Of a stretch of DNA of 64,000 nucleotides, positions 11,077 through 21,448 are shown piece by piece. Each line of letters begins with the position of its first letter. Position 1 is the first letter of the stretch. Source of the DNA: Tolypocladium sp. Sup5 PDA-1 (taxonomy: Eukaryota > Ascomycota > Sordariomycetes > Hypocreales > Ophiocordycipitaceae); assembly GCA_000750105.3 (NCBI GenBank), contig JPHH03000042.1:124001-188000 (forward strand). Reading direction: 5' to 3'. The notes below the pieces were generated by a model. That model was not told the origin of the DNA, ran no database searches, and was given only the letters and a program-made list of their open reading frames with translations. The position numbers and the translations under genes are program-made.

Positions 11077-11529
11077 TTACTTTGCATAACCACTCATGGA
11101 CTTTTCGTCATCTCCAGCCCTGACACTCTCCTTGTTCTTCTTGCCATGGCCCTCCTTGTGCTTGTGATGGTTGCCCTTCTGCTTCTCGTCATCATAGCTC
11201 TTCTCATTCTTCTCGTCGTCGTGGGCCTTCTTGTTCTTCTTCTTGTCGTCGTCGTCACGCTTCTTCTTCTTCTTCTTCTTCTTCTTCTCCTCCTCCTCGT
11301 CCTTCTGCTTCTTGGCGGCGATACGCGCCTCAGTCTCGGCAGTGATGAAGCGGACGGGGATCCGGGTATGGGGCTCCAGGTCAGTCTGGCGGACGGTCCT
11401 CTGGAAGGCCCTGGTGCAGGTAGGGTTGGTCGCGCAGGGGAGACAGTAGTCGTGGACGCCGAGGTCCGGGGCGCGGCAGCAGCTGGGGCAGCAGCCGCCG
11501 CCGCCGCCGTAGTCATCGTAGTCATCCAT
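11077..11529 (-). CDS. Hypothetical Cys-rich protein with charged low-complexity tail
   Basis: I do not recognise this 150-residue protein. It begins MDDYDDYGGGGGCCPSCC and has further Cys at CLPCATNPTC (eight Cys in the first 45 residues), then a region FQRTVRQTDLEPHTRIPVRF, and a tail of about 80 residues made of Lys, Asp, Glu and His runs. The ATG context (CACCATGG) is good and no intron is needed. The Lys run is written almost entirely as AAG, giving a CTT microsatellite on the plus strand at about 11259..11300. A metal-binding head with a charged tail is possible, but no function is assigned. A non-coding alternative cannot be excluded. Confidence 0.5.
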   Translation of the reverse strand: MDDYDDYGGGGGCCPSCCRAPDLGVHDYCLPCATNPTCTRAFQRTVRQTDLEPHTRIPVRFITAETEARIAAKKQKDEEEEKKKKKKKKKRDDDDKKKNKKAHDDEKNEKSYDDEKQKGNHHKHKEGHGKKNKESVRAGDDEKSMSGYAK

Positions 11530-13098
11530 GGTGATGGTGGAAGGGGGGGGACGGGGGGTGGGGAGCCTGGGGTTTGGTTGATTTTGATGTCTTGTTTGAT
11601 GGAAAACTCCCAGTGAGGTGGGATGTGTTTGGTGGTTTCTTGGTGTTGAAGTGGGTGTTGACGGTGGTGTTGTGGGCTGAGTTGCGTCGGAGTGTTGGGT
11701 TTCGGTTGTCTTGCAGGAGTGCGAGGTGGTTGACAGCTGGCCGACGGGCTTCGAGTCCGCGAGTCTTTATATGCCCATGTTATTGTCCAACGTTTCCCTG
11801 GAAATACACGGTAGAACAATAGAACAGCAGCCTGCCGCAGCACACGCCCGCCCCGTCGTCAAGCCAGACCTCGACCGACCGCACTCAATGCAGCGCACAA
11901 CAGGCAAGACAAGCCCATCCATCCGGATGTGCGCTCGCAGCCCAACAAACACGCCCTCTCACCCCCTTTTCTCGTCGACCAAAATCAAAGGAAAATGCAA
12001 AACCGGGGACGTGAAACAGAGAGACACCCAAGGCAGCACGAAGGGGAAATCGGCCCATCGGCCGAGGCGGTGCGATGACGATGACGATGATGATGATGCC
12101 TTCCCGCTGTCGTCGTCCCGTTTTTGCGAGGCGGGCCCACTCCCTGCGCTGGCAAGGCGAACCCACAGAATCGCACCACCGCGTAAAAGAGGCAAAAGGG
12201 GCACAAGGGTTGCCGTTTCGAGAAAGTCTTGCCGCGAGGCCTGCAACAAGTCACCCAGGCGCTCGCTCGCCTCACCTCACTCAGCGTCGCCGGGTGGGCG
12301 CTTGAAACGTGCCGAAACAAAGGAAAGGCGTACGTACGTACCTTGCGGATGGAGACTCGGAACCAACGCCTTGCCTTGCCTTGTTACCGATGGCGGGCCG
12401 TTCCCGCCGCTTCTTCTTCTGCTTCTTCTTCTGCTTCTGCTTCTGCTTCTGCTGCTGCTGCTTCTTCTGCTTCTGTTTCTTCTTCTGCTTCTGCTTCTTC
12501 TTCTGCTTCTTCTGCTTCTTCTTCCTCCTCCTGTTGCTGCTGTTGCTGCTGCTGGCTGCGCCGTTGCCTCATCGCTGGCCCGTTGCACAAGAGAGGCGCC
12601 CGGCTGTCGGTGATGTGCTGTGTGGCGGAGCAGCAGTGATAAGGCACCCAGTAGAGGGCCTCCCGGTCTCCAGACACTTCATTCGCCGGGGGCCCTCACT
12701 CGGTGTTGGACAAGGCAGAGACAACTCAACTCAGCTCGCACAAGCTGGCGACGACGTCACTGGGCGATCCCTGCTCGGGCTTGAAACTCGTGCCAGGTGC
12801 AACGCCAGCGCACATGCAAACAGGCCCGTTCGGGGCATCATCTAAATTATCGTTTGTGTCTTGACTCATCCTCCGCTCCGTCCGTCGCGTACCCGTACAT
12901 GCCTACACGCCCTTCATCATTGCCCCCTTCTCAAGTGTGAAGGCCGCAAACAACTAAAAACAGAGATCTTCTCCGTCGTCTAACTCGCAAAATACAAGAT
13001 CGTATGGTTCTGGTCGAGGCGACCATCTATACCTTCCCCGCACCTCCGGCAAGACGTTCAACTCTTCTCTTCTTCAACTCGTCGTCAAGTCTTGTCTC
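11530..13098. other. Intergenic with simple-repeat tract
   Basis: 1.57 kb between the hypothetical gene's start and the ACL2 3' end. Contains a GATGAC run near 12074..12099 and the long CTTCTG tract listed separately. All long frames here are low-complexity artefacts. A TGACTCA lies at 12862..12868. Confidence 0.5.
12411..12554. repeat. Imperfect CTT/CTG/TTG trinucleotide tract
   Basis: About 144 bp of interspersed CTT and CTG triplets ending in CTC and TTG-CTG units. The minus strand is a GAA/GCA purine-rich repeat. The unit mix suggests repeated slippage of a hexamer CTTCTG. Confidence 0.9.
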
Positions 13099-15016
13099 TT
13101 AAGCCCGGAACTCCTCGGCCTTGCTCTCCTCCCACTTGCCGGGGACGAGAGCCAAAGGCACGATGCCAGAGACGTGCATCTCAGGGCCGAAGATCTTGGC
13201 GTTGAGGCCCATCTCTTGCGTCGCCGCCTTCATGTTCTTCAGGCCCTCCTGGTAGTTGGGGCCGGCACGGCGCACCCAGATCTGCACGTTGTGCTCGCAT
13301 AGCTGCGTGGCGTGGTCCCGGAGAGCGCGAATGACACCCTTGAAGGTGCTGGCGACGTTGGTGAAGTTGGCAATACCACCACCGATGAAGAGAACCTTGC
13401 CCTTGTCGGACATGGGGGCGCGGAGCATCAGGTCCAGCACGGTGCGGGCGTAGTGGTAAGTCTGAGACTCGGTCGGGGCACCCGAGTATTCACCGTAGTT
13501 GGCAAGTTCATCGGCAAAGCCAGCCGAGGCGATGGCATCGGCGTAGACGACCGAAGCACCACCACCGGCAACCAGGGTCCAGATGCGGCCGTTGGGATTC
13601 AGGACGGTGAGCTTGAGCGAGGCACCCGTCTTGGCATCCAGGTCAGCGATGTAAGCCTCCTCCTTGGTCAGCTCACGACCGAAGGGAGCAGGGAACTCCA
13701 TCGGCGGGCCGGCATCGATGTTGATCTTCTCGCCGTTGGCGGGCGCCACGTTGGTGAGGCCCAGCGCGGCGGGGGATCGAGCAATAGCCCACTTCACACC
13801 GCACTCAAAGTCGGCAGTCTGGTCCAGCTTGGCCGCCAGATCCAGGAAGTGCACGGCAGCAGAGGTCTTGTCTTCGTTGGGGATGACCACCAGGGGGTTG
13901 ATCTCGAGGTAGGTGAACTGGCAGTCGACGTAGACGGCGTACAGCCTGGTGATGAAGTCGACGAGCACATTGTGGACTCCCCTGGGGACCTTCTTGAGCA
14001 GACTAGCGGCAATCTCGTCGTTCGAGGGATATTGCGACAGGTCGACGGGAATCAGCAGCTTCTCAGCCTTGGCGTCGACATCGCCAACGTCAACACCACC
14101 CTCGTGGGTGAAGAGAATCCAGTCGCCCTATAGTTTCACAACGATTAGCCTGAGCCCGACCAAAAAGGGAAATAAAAACGACGAATTGGAAGTCAAGCAA
14201 TGCGCTAGGCAAGAGCCGGGGAAACGGCCGTGGGCGTTTGGCTGACAGGGGTCAATGGGTAGAGGTAACCAGGACCCTCCCTATCGTGACATCCGTTCGC
14301 CCGCGACCGATGCATGCCGCAAAAACCCACCAGGCGCACCAATTGCCCTTCTCAACCACATAAAAGACCGGTGGCAGCTGCTCTCGGGTAGCACACGGAT
14401 ACTCAGTCTTGTCTTCACTCTTTTCGCATTTGCGCATCTTTTTCTTGAACGGACTCCCGTCTCAAAGTCCAACTATGGCGCCTTGCCCCCGTGCGCTGCG
14501 GCACAATGAATTGCGCATGACGATGGCTCGAGCAAATCGGCAAAAAAAGAGAAAGAAAATTCGCGGCGGACTTACATCACGAACGGAGTTGATGTTGATG
14601 TAGTACTCGGTGTCCTGGGGATGGGGCACGAAGGGCTCGACGAGGAACTGTCTCAGCACACCAGTCGTGTGCTCGACCTTCTGCTCCTTGCCAGCTTTCT
14701 CCGCAACCCAGGCCTTGGCCTCGGGCCAAGTCTTGTTCAGGGCCAGCAGACCGCTCTTGCCTCGTCGCTTGATGAGCTGATCGGGCTTTGCGACGAACTT
14801 GGCGCCGGGCTGAAGGAGCCAAGGGTAGGTGACCTCGGCCTGGTTCAGGACGTCGTCGACGTTGACATCCTCGGAGAAGTGCAGAGAGGCCAGTCTGGGG
14901 GTAGGGTTGTGCTTGGATGGCGGGGGGAGAGGGCTCGGCTTGATCGCGGGAGCACGAGTGAGGTGGTAGTTGAGGATGGCCTTGCCGTCGGCCTCGAGAA
15001 TCGACTTGGCGGACAT
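13099..15016 (-). CDS. ACL2: ATP-citrate lyase subunit 2 (ATP-grasp, citrate-binding half)
   Basis: With ACL1 it cleaves citrate in the cytosol, using ATP and CoA, to acetyl-CoA and oxaloacetate; this is the main acetyl-CoA source for lipids and acetylation in most filamentous ascomycetes. Model: complement(join(13099..14127,14576..15016)), 489 residues. N-terminus MSAKSILEADGKAILNYHL; ATP-grasp part contains LIKRRGKSGLLALNKTWPEA and YLEINPLVVIP; the citrate-binding part has VAGGGASVVYADAI and the block LFIGGGIANFTNVASTFKGV. Exon 1 ends INSVRD and exon 2 opens GDWILFTHEGGVDVGDVDAK in phase 0. The single intron is 448 bp, by far the longest ordinary intron here. It is divergent from ACL1. Confidence 0.95.
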
Positions 15017-17638
15017 GGTGAGTGGCGGTGGTGATGGTCGAGTGGCTTTCGGCGTGGTTTGGTGAGTCTCTCGCTGTCTTTGTGCTCCGTCTGATTCTGT
15101 TGAAGCTGTCAGCAAGTGCTTGGACAAGACTGGGACCGCCAATCGTCCAGCGAAGCGCGAGTGCGCAGGTGCTGGGGCGGAGACGACGACACAGAGGCGA
15201 CCGTCGACGACGAGCACCCCTCGCTCAGCAAGGGCATCCAGCGGATCACGTACCAGTGCACAGCAAGCAGTCTCAAGTGGGCTGTGAGTCGGAGAGCGTC
15301 TCGCGATTGCAATTGCAGCAGGGCAAAGGCAAAAGTCAAGGAGATGTCGAGCAGAATATCTGGAGGGAGAGGTGGGATAGAATGAGGTGCAGCTGAAGGG
15401 CGGAGAACGAGGTGTGGTGAGAGAGATCGGTTCCGTCAGCCTTTCAAAAATTTGGCTCCAGCGTCGAAGCTCCAGCAAGGATTGGATGCGGTGCGCTACG
15501 GTGCACTCGGAGAGGGGGGGATGGACGAGGTGGGATGCTTGCGCAGCTGCGGGTGCTAGTCCGTACTGCGCGCTGGGAGCTGGAACGCTCCATCACAGTG
15601 GCAGCAACCCCCATCCTCCCAGCGACGCCCCTAGTGGGAGCTGCGCTGGCGGGCTGGGTCGGGGGTTGGCGACCGGGCTGGGCGGTCAGGGACCCGACCC
15701 CTCTACGATGGAGTGCCCTGAGCTGGTTGTCCAATGGCCGTCTCCGGCGGGCACCCCCAGCCGTCCCCGAAAAAGCTTTGGGGTGACGCAGCCGAAAAGC
15801 GATGGGACCAGCACGAGGCGCGATAACGGAGTACCGGTACCTCTGTGGGAGGCTCCCCAGCGGTTGAGAGGTCCCAAGTGGAGCACACGCGAGGCACGGA
15901 ACAGGGGCTCACACGCTGCAGCGCTCCAGGTGGGCCGTCATTTGTCCGCCGAAAGTCGCAGGGGAGAGCCACAGGCAAAACAATTGCGATGGGGCCCGCG
16001 AGCTGGGCCAACCAGGCCCGAATTGGCCTCGTTTTCTATTGTGCTGCGTTTTGCTTCTTTTCGATTCTTCTGCCCTCTGACCCTGCGAAATGAGCGCGGT
16101 TCGCTTTGCCAGAGGGCGCAGCGTCAGCACGCCGACGGCTGGAATTGGAAGCGTTAGGTAGGCGAGGCTGAGATGGGCGAGCTCACCTGCCGCCACTGCT
16201 CTCCTCAGCGCATCGAACCAGCACCGCAGCGGCCCAGTGCCGTGGCGCCATGATGCGCTGTGCGGCGGGGCAGCACATCTCACCCGCCGAGCTGCACCCG
16301 TCCAGTGGCCGGTCCTGGACGGAACAGCCCTGGACGGGACCGCGAAATGGCGGGCCCCGGATTTCGGAGGAGGGAATTTGGGAGCCTCCGCTGTCATCCC
16401 AGCGGCACGCGCGGGCCTTGGATTCAAGATTCCCTCTCCTTTTGCCGAGTTCGTCGCATCGGGGACTCAGCTCGGAGTTTGCCAGTGCAACTCCCGCAGG
16501 GTAAGCCCGAAGCGCTTCCCATCCTTCGAAGCCCGGGTCGACCTGAGGAAGCCGGTTGGTGGGTGAGACATCTCGAGCGTGGCAGGATGGGCAACCCACC
16601 GACCACCGAGGCGCAGGGCAGTGTCACCGACAACGGCGTTGCCATCCCCGAGGTACCGGTACCGACTGGTAGCGGCAATTGTTAGGGGCGGGACAAGGGT
16701 CCGGTCGGTGCTTCCCATCTAGCTTTCTTGCTGGCATTCAACAGATCAACGAAAAGTCGACGAGTCGGGCACCGCAATCCCCAAAGAAAAAAAACAACTC
16801 GTTTCAGGCCCGTTGACGCGCGGAAGCCTCCGGTTGCCCCGTCCCACCGCTGTCTTGCGAATCTCTGTCTGAGCCCGCTGGGCAAGGGGGGTGGCCTGCA
16901 GCTTGCTTCCACTGAAGGTATTCGTATCGCCGCTGCATCTGCGCCTTCATTGCTCTCCGACCTTTGCAACTCCTTCTCGACGCAGAGACCCGGGCACCCT
17001 GCTGCTGCACAAGAGGTACGTGAAGCTACTCGTACGGCTCCTTTCCTTTCTATTTTCGGCGACTATTTTACATCCCGCCGTCGCCAGGGCTTCCGTCAGA
17101 CGGTGGGATGCAGCTTGGCCGTCTCCGTCACTGCATCTCGCTTCCCCACCGAGCTACTGGGCACCTGCAGCTGGCATCGTGGCTGGCACAGACCAATCCT
17201 GCAGGGCCACCCGCTGGGGCCCACTATACTTTTGGTGGCCCAGCTCTCTGGCAACACCGGCGAGGAGGACCTAGTGAGCCCACCTCAGCAGCGGCGCAAG
17301 CAGCCTCGTGCCTCCCGCTTCCTTTGCAGGCCCAAGCCCAGCTCGACTCCCACCACCAGCACCAGCTCTCGTCGTCTCCTGAAATCTCACTCCTCCCCAT
17401 TGCTTCGCGACGTTTCCACTCTTCCCGCCGCTTCACCTTTCTCCCTCATCCTCCTCCTTGACTTCGTCCCATTCAGTCCTCCAGAGCTTGCATTGGGTCT
17501 TCCTTCCAACAGCAGCTTCCTCGTCCTCCCCGCAGCTGCTGACCCTCCCCCCCAAGTCGCAGAAAGAAAAAAAGAAATTGAGCTGCTCAACAGCCTCAGC
17601 TTCAAACCACCTTCGTGACGAGCGACATCACATCAGCC
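15017..17638. other. Shared intergenic region of the ACL2/ACL1 pair
   Basis: 2.62 kb between the divergent starts, so it holds both promoters and leaders. The last 250 bp before ACL1 are pyrimidine-rich. A GGTACCGGTACC palindrome lies at 16652..16663 and a related GTACCGGTAC at 15831..15840. Many frames are open because stops are rare; none resembles a protein. A non-coding leader exon for either gene could hide here. Confidence 0.5.
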
Positions 17639-19701
17639 ATGGCTCAAGCTTCGACCAACAGCGCCAACGGCGCAAAGGGCCAGCTGTCCGCCAACGATAA
17701 CATCCAGCGTTTCGCGGCCCCCAGCCGACCGCTCAGCCCGCTCCCCGCGCACGCTCTCTTCAACGACAAGACCCGATGCTTCGTCTACGGCCTGCAACCC
17801 CGTGCCGTCCAGGGCATGCTGGATTTCGACTTCATCTGCAAGCGAAAGACGCCCTCCGTCGCCGGCATCATCTACACCTTCGGTGGTCAGTTCGTCAGCA
17901 AGATGTACTGGGGCACCAGCGAGACTCTGCTGCCCGTCTACCAGGAGGTCGACAAGGCCATGAGCAAGCACCCCGACGTCGATGTCGTCGTCAACTTTGC
18001 TTCTTCGCGAAGTGTCTTCAGCTCCACCATGGAGCTGATGGAGTGCCCCCAGGTCAAGACGATTGCCATCATCGCCGAGGGTGTCCCCGAGCGAGTAAGT
18101 TGCGCACACTCCCCGCGCGGCCCAGCATGCGCGTGCTCGGGGTGGGATCATGCTAACAAGAGGTTCAACAGCGAGCTCGTGAGATTGCTCACGTCGCCAA
18201 GAAGAAGGGCATCACCATCATTGGTCCCGCCACTGTTGGTGGCATCAAGCCCGGCAGCTTCAAGATTGGCAACACTGGCGGCATGATGGACAACATCGTC
18301 GCTTCCAAGCTCTACCGCAAGGGCTCCGTCGGCTACGTCTCCAAGTCCGGCGGCATGTCCAACGAGCTCAACAACATCATTTCCCAAAACGCCGACGGCG
18401 TTTACGAGGGTATTGCCATCGGTGGTGACAGGTACCCCGGCACTACCTTCATCGACCACATGCTGCGATACCAGGCCGACCCCGACTGCAAGATCTTGGT
18501 CCTGCTGGGTGAGGTCGGTGGCGTCGAGGAGTACAAGGTGATCGACGCCGTCAAGCAGGGCATCATCACCAAGCCTATTGTTGCCTGGGCTATCGGTACC
18601 TGCGCCAGCATGTTCAAGACCGAGGTCCAGTTCGGCCACGCTGGCTCGTTTGCCAACTCTCAGCTCGAGACGGCCGCCATGAAGAACAAGACGATGCGCG
18701 AGGCCGGCTTCCACGTCCCCAACACCTTCGAGGACATGCCCGTCGTCCTCAAGGAGGTCTACGACAAGCTTGTCAAGAACGGCACCGTCGTTCCCCAGCC
18801 CGAGCCCGTCGTCCCCAAGATCCCCATCGACTACTCGTGGGCCCAGGAGCTTGGCCTCATCCGAAAGCCCGCCGCCTTCATCTCCACCATCTCCGATGAC
18901 CGTGGCCAGGAGCTGCTCTACGCCGGTATGCCCATCTCGGACGTCTTCCGGGAGGACATTGGCATCGGCGGCGTCATGTCTCTGCTGTGGTTCCGCCGCA
19001 GACTGCCCGAATACGCCTCCAAGTTCCTCGAGATGGTTCTCATGCTCACCGCTGACCACGGCCCTGCCGTGTCTGGTGCCATGAACACCATCATCACTAC
19101 CCGTGCCGGCAAGGACCTCATCAGCGCCCTGGTGTCCGGTCTGTTGACCATTGGCTCTCGATTCGGTGGTGCCCTGGACGGCGCCGCTGAGGAGTTCACC
19201 AAGGCCTTTGACAAGAACCTGAGCCCTCGAGAGTTCGTCGACAGCATGCGCAAGGCCAACAAGCTCATCCCCGGCATCGGTCACCGTGTCAAGTCGCGCA
19301 ACAACCCCGATCTGCGTGTCGAGCTTGTCAAGGAGTACGTCCTGGCCAAGTTCCCCAACCACAAGCTCCTCGACTATGCCCTGGCCGTCGAGACCGTCAC
19401 CACCTCCAAGAAGGACAACCTGATCCTCAACGTGGACGGCTGCATTGCCGTCTGCTTTGTCGACCTGCTCCGCAACTGCGGTGCCTTCTCTGCCGAGGAG
19501 GCTGAGGACTACTTGTCGATGGGTGTCCTGAACGGTCTCTTCGTCCTGGGTCGCAGCATTGGTCTGATTGCCCACTACCTCGACCAGAAGAGACTGCGCA
19601 CTGGCCTGTACCGTCACCCCTGGGACGACATCACCTACCTCCTGCCCAACCTTCGCGAAGGTCGGCCTGGCGCCGAGGGCAGAGTGGAGGTTCAGATGTA
19701 A
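17639..19701 (+). CDS. ACL1: ATP-citrate lyase subunit 1 (catalytic, CoA-binding and citrate synthase-like half)
   Basis: Catalytic partner of ACL2. Model: join(17639..18094,18172..19701), 661 residues. The ATG of MAQASTNSANGAKGQL is used; eight further in-frame codons upstream begin with GTG, not ATG. Succinyl-CoA-synthetase-like part: TFGGQFVSKMYWG, IIGPATVGGIKPG, GNTGGMMDN, and the phospho-His loop FGHAGSFANSQLETAAMKNK (active His in GHAGS). Citrate synthase-like part: SLLWFRRRLPEYA, LTADHGPAVSGA, IPGIGHRVKSRNNPDLR. A single 77-bp intron falls after VPER. In animals the two halves are fused; fungal genes are split and adjacent, as here. Confidence 0.96.
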
Positions 19702-20679
19702 GGCGGTGTGGATGAGATTGGATGAGCGTCGGTTCCTTTACAATGTGCATTTGATGATTTGGTGCTGCGGATATGGGAAGGGAAAGAAAGCGGAGGCTTG
19801 TACGACGACCCTCGATACATGTAGTGTTAGGAAGCTGCAAGTAGCTATCCCGTAATTCTTTGATTGTTATAGACATGACATTACGCCTAGCTGCATCTTT
19901 GTGTATTCCGCAGGGAAGTTGCCGGTTTGTGCTTGGATCAAACGTGTCACGGAGAGCTACTTCTTAGAGAGCAATGGCTGAGAACCCTGGCGATACGTTT
20001 GAAGAGTTGCGAGGGTACGAAGTACAGTACTATCTGGTCCACACTCGCCGTAATTCAAATTTATTGACCGAGGCTCGAGGCTCGGTCTTGTTTACTAGCA
20101 TTCCGTTAACCTAAAGCAAGGCAAAAGCACGCTGGCTTGCTGCATGTTTCAAGAAGCGGTAAGAGATATGGTCGGTTCCCAACAAACGTGGTACGTACAG
20201 GACCAGGATATGGAGACAGGCATTGCAGCGGTGTAGAAGGCTTGCACCCGCCATGCCGTTTCCTACTAGCATATCGTTCATGTCTGAAACGATGCTGCTT
20301 TATGTTTCTGCGTTGCATTGGAGACTTTGCCGTTGGCTCTAGGGTAGGCTCATTGCGATGTGGTTGGTGGTCACGTGCCATCGCGCGGCGCATCGCAAGG
20401 CTTGGCGGGCTGCGATTTCTGGAACGACGAGCGAGCTTGCGACCTGGGATGAGCGACATTCAGCGGGCAAGGAGACGTCGACGACAGCCAATGCGGCCCT
20501 AATTGTATGTCCTACGGATGCCAATCCTCCCGTCTAGCGGTTCTAACGCACCTTGCCGCAGAAAAATCATCATCACGGGCACCGGCGTGCAATACAAACC
20601 TCGAACTCGCCGACGTGCTACCAGTCCACGACCGACGATAGTCGAGAAACGGAAACAGAGACGGAGACCAACCGCGGCA
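19702..20679. other. Intergenic: ACL1 3' region and uL30m promoter
   Basis: 978 bp. Contains GTACGAAGTAC at 20015..20025. The frame of uL30m stays open upstream of its ATG, including an in-frame ATG at about 20518, but the extra sequence is Arg/Pro-rich and looks like leader. No other gene seen. Confidence 0.5.
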
Positions 20680-20943
20680 ATGTCCTTCTTCCGAATTACC
20701 CTCCACCGCTCGGCCATTGGCCTGCCCGAGCGCACGCGCGGCGTCCTCGCCGCGCTGGGCCTCCGCCGCCGCATGCAGACCGTCTTCCACCCCGTCGAGC
20801 CGCAGTTCGCCGGCATGATCCTCAAGGTCAAGGAGCTGGTGCGCGTGCGCGAGGTCGACGCCCCGCTGTCCAAGGCGCAGGTCAAGGCCGCGCGGACGCC
20901 TGACACCGGCTTCTACGTTGAGAGGGCGGTGCCGCGGATGTAG
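20680..20943 (+). CDS. Mitochondrial large-subunit ribosomal protein uL30m
   Basis: Structural protein of the mitochondrial large subunit (yeast MRPL33, bacterial L30). Single exon, 87 residues. The start MSFFRITLHRSAIGLPERTR is the classic L30 opening, followed by GVLAALGLRRRMQTVFHPV and QFAGMILKVKELVRV. Length matches the family. An in-frame ATG about 54 codons upstream would add a basic extension; I prefer the internal ATG because it begins exactly at the conserved core and has a good context (GGCAATGTC). Confidence 0.9.
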   Translation: MSFFRITLHRSAIGLPERTRGVLAALGLRRRMQTVFHPVEPQFAGMILKVKELVRVREVDAPLSKAQVKAARTPDTGFYVERAVPRM

Positions 20944-21448
20944 GCCACGGACGGAGGAGAGATTAGGAAGGGGGGAAAGAGACGGATGGGATGGGGTGGA
21001 CGGCGAAAATTGAGGAGTGCGGCAGGCTGTACTATACTGTAATGACCACATGTACAAAGACGAAGAAACACACCTTTGGTGGGTGATGCCCAAGAGTGGG
21101 CTCTAGAACGCAAGACACAATAAAAACTTGCAAAAGCAATCAGGAGATTCAAGTCCATCAAACAAGCAGTTCATTCGCTATTCGCCCCAGTTCCCAGATA
21201 GACCGTGCTGCTCAATAACCACTAACAGACAATACACCTTCGCCGCGCCGTATAGCCGCCCCCTCTGGCCACAAGGTATCCTACACGCTGCATCCCGTGT
21301 GCCCTTGTTCCGAGGGAATCCTACCACTGACGCATCCATCGCCTGCAGCTCTCTGCAGCAGAAGCATTCAAACGCTCTTTAAGCCGCGAAGGGCCCGTTC
21401 CATGTGCGTCTCTTCTACTAGAAGGCGGACTCGCTTGGGAGTTCTTGT
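20944..21448. other. Convergent 3' region of uL30m and EAF3
   Basis: 505 bp between two 3' ends; AT-richer than the flanks. Expected to contain both polyadenylation sites. No coding sequence seen. Confidence 0.55.

Noticed and set aside
11711..12845. Poly-Leu, poly-Phe, poly-Ser and poly-Glu frames across the trinucleotide tract
   Set aside because: All are low-complexity translations of one simple repeat in different frames; none has a non-repeat domain.
3769..12868. TGACTCA at 3769 and 12862 as regulatory sites
   Set aside because: Consistent with chance frequency of the heptamer and not next to amino-acid biosynthetic genes.
18148..19617. 489-codon open frame antisense to ACL1
   Set aside because: It is the exact complement of the conserved ACL1 exon; antisense frames stay open because of GC-rich third positions.
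20518..20679. N-terminal extension of uL30m from an upstream in-frame ATG
   Set aside because: The conserved family start is the internal ATG at 20680; the extension is Arg/Pro-rich leader sequence with a possible intron-like CCGCAG.
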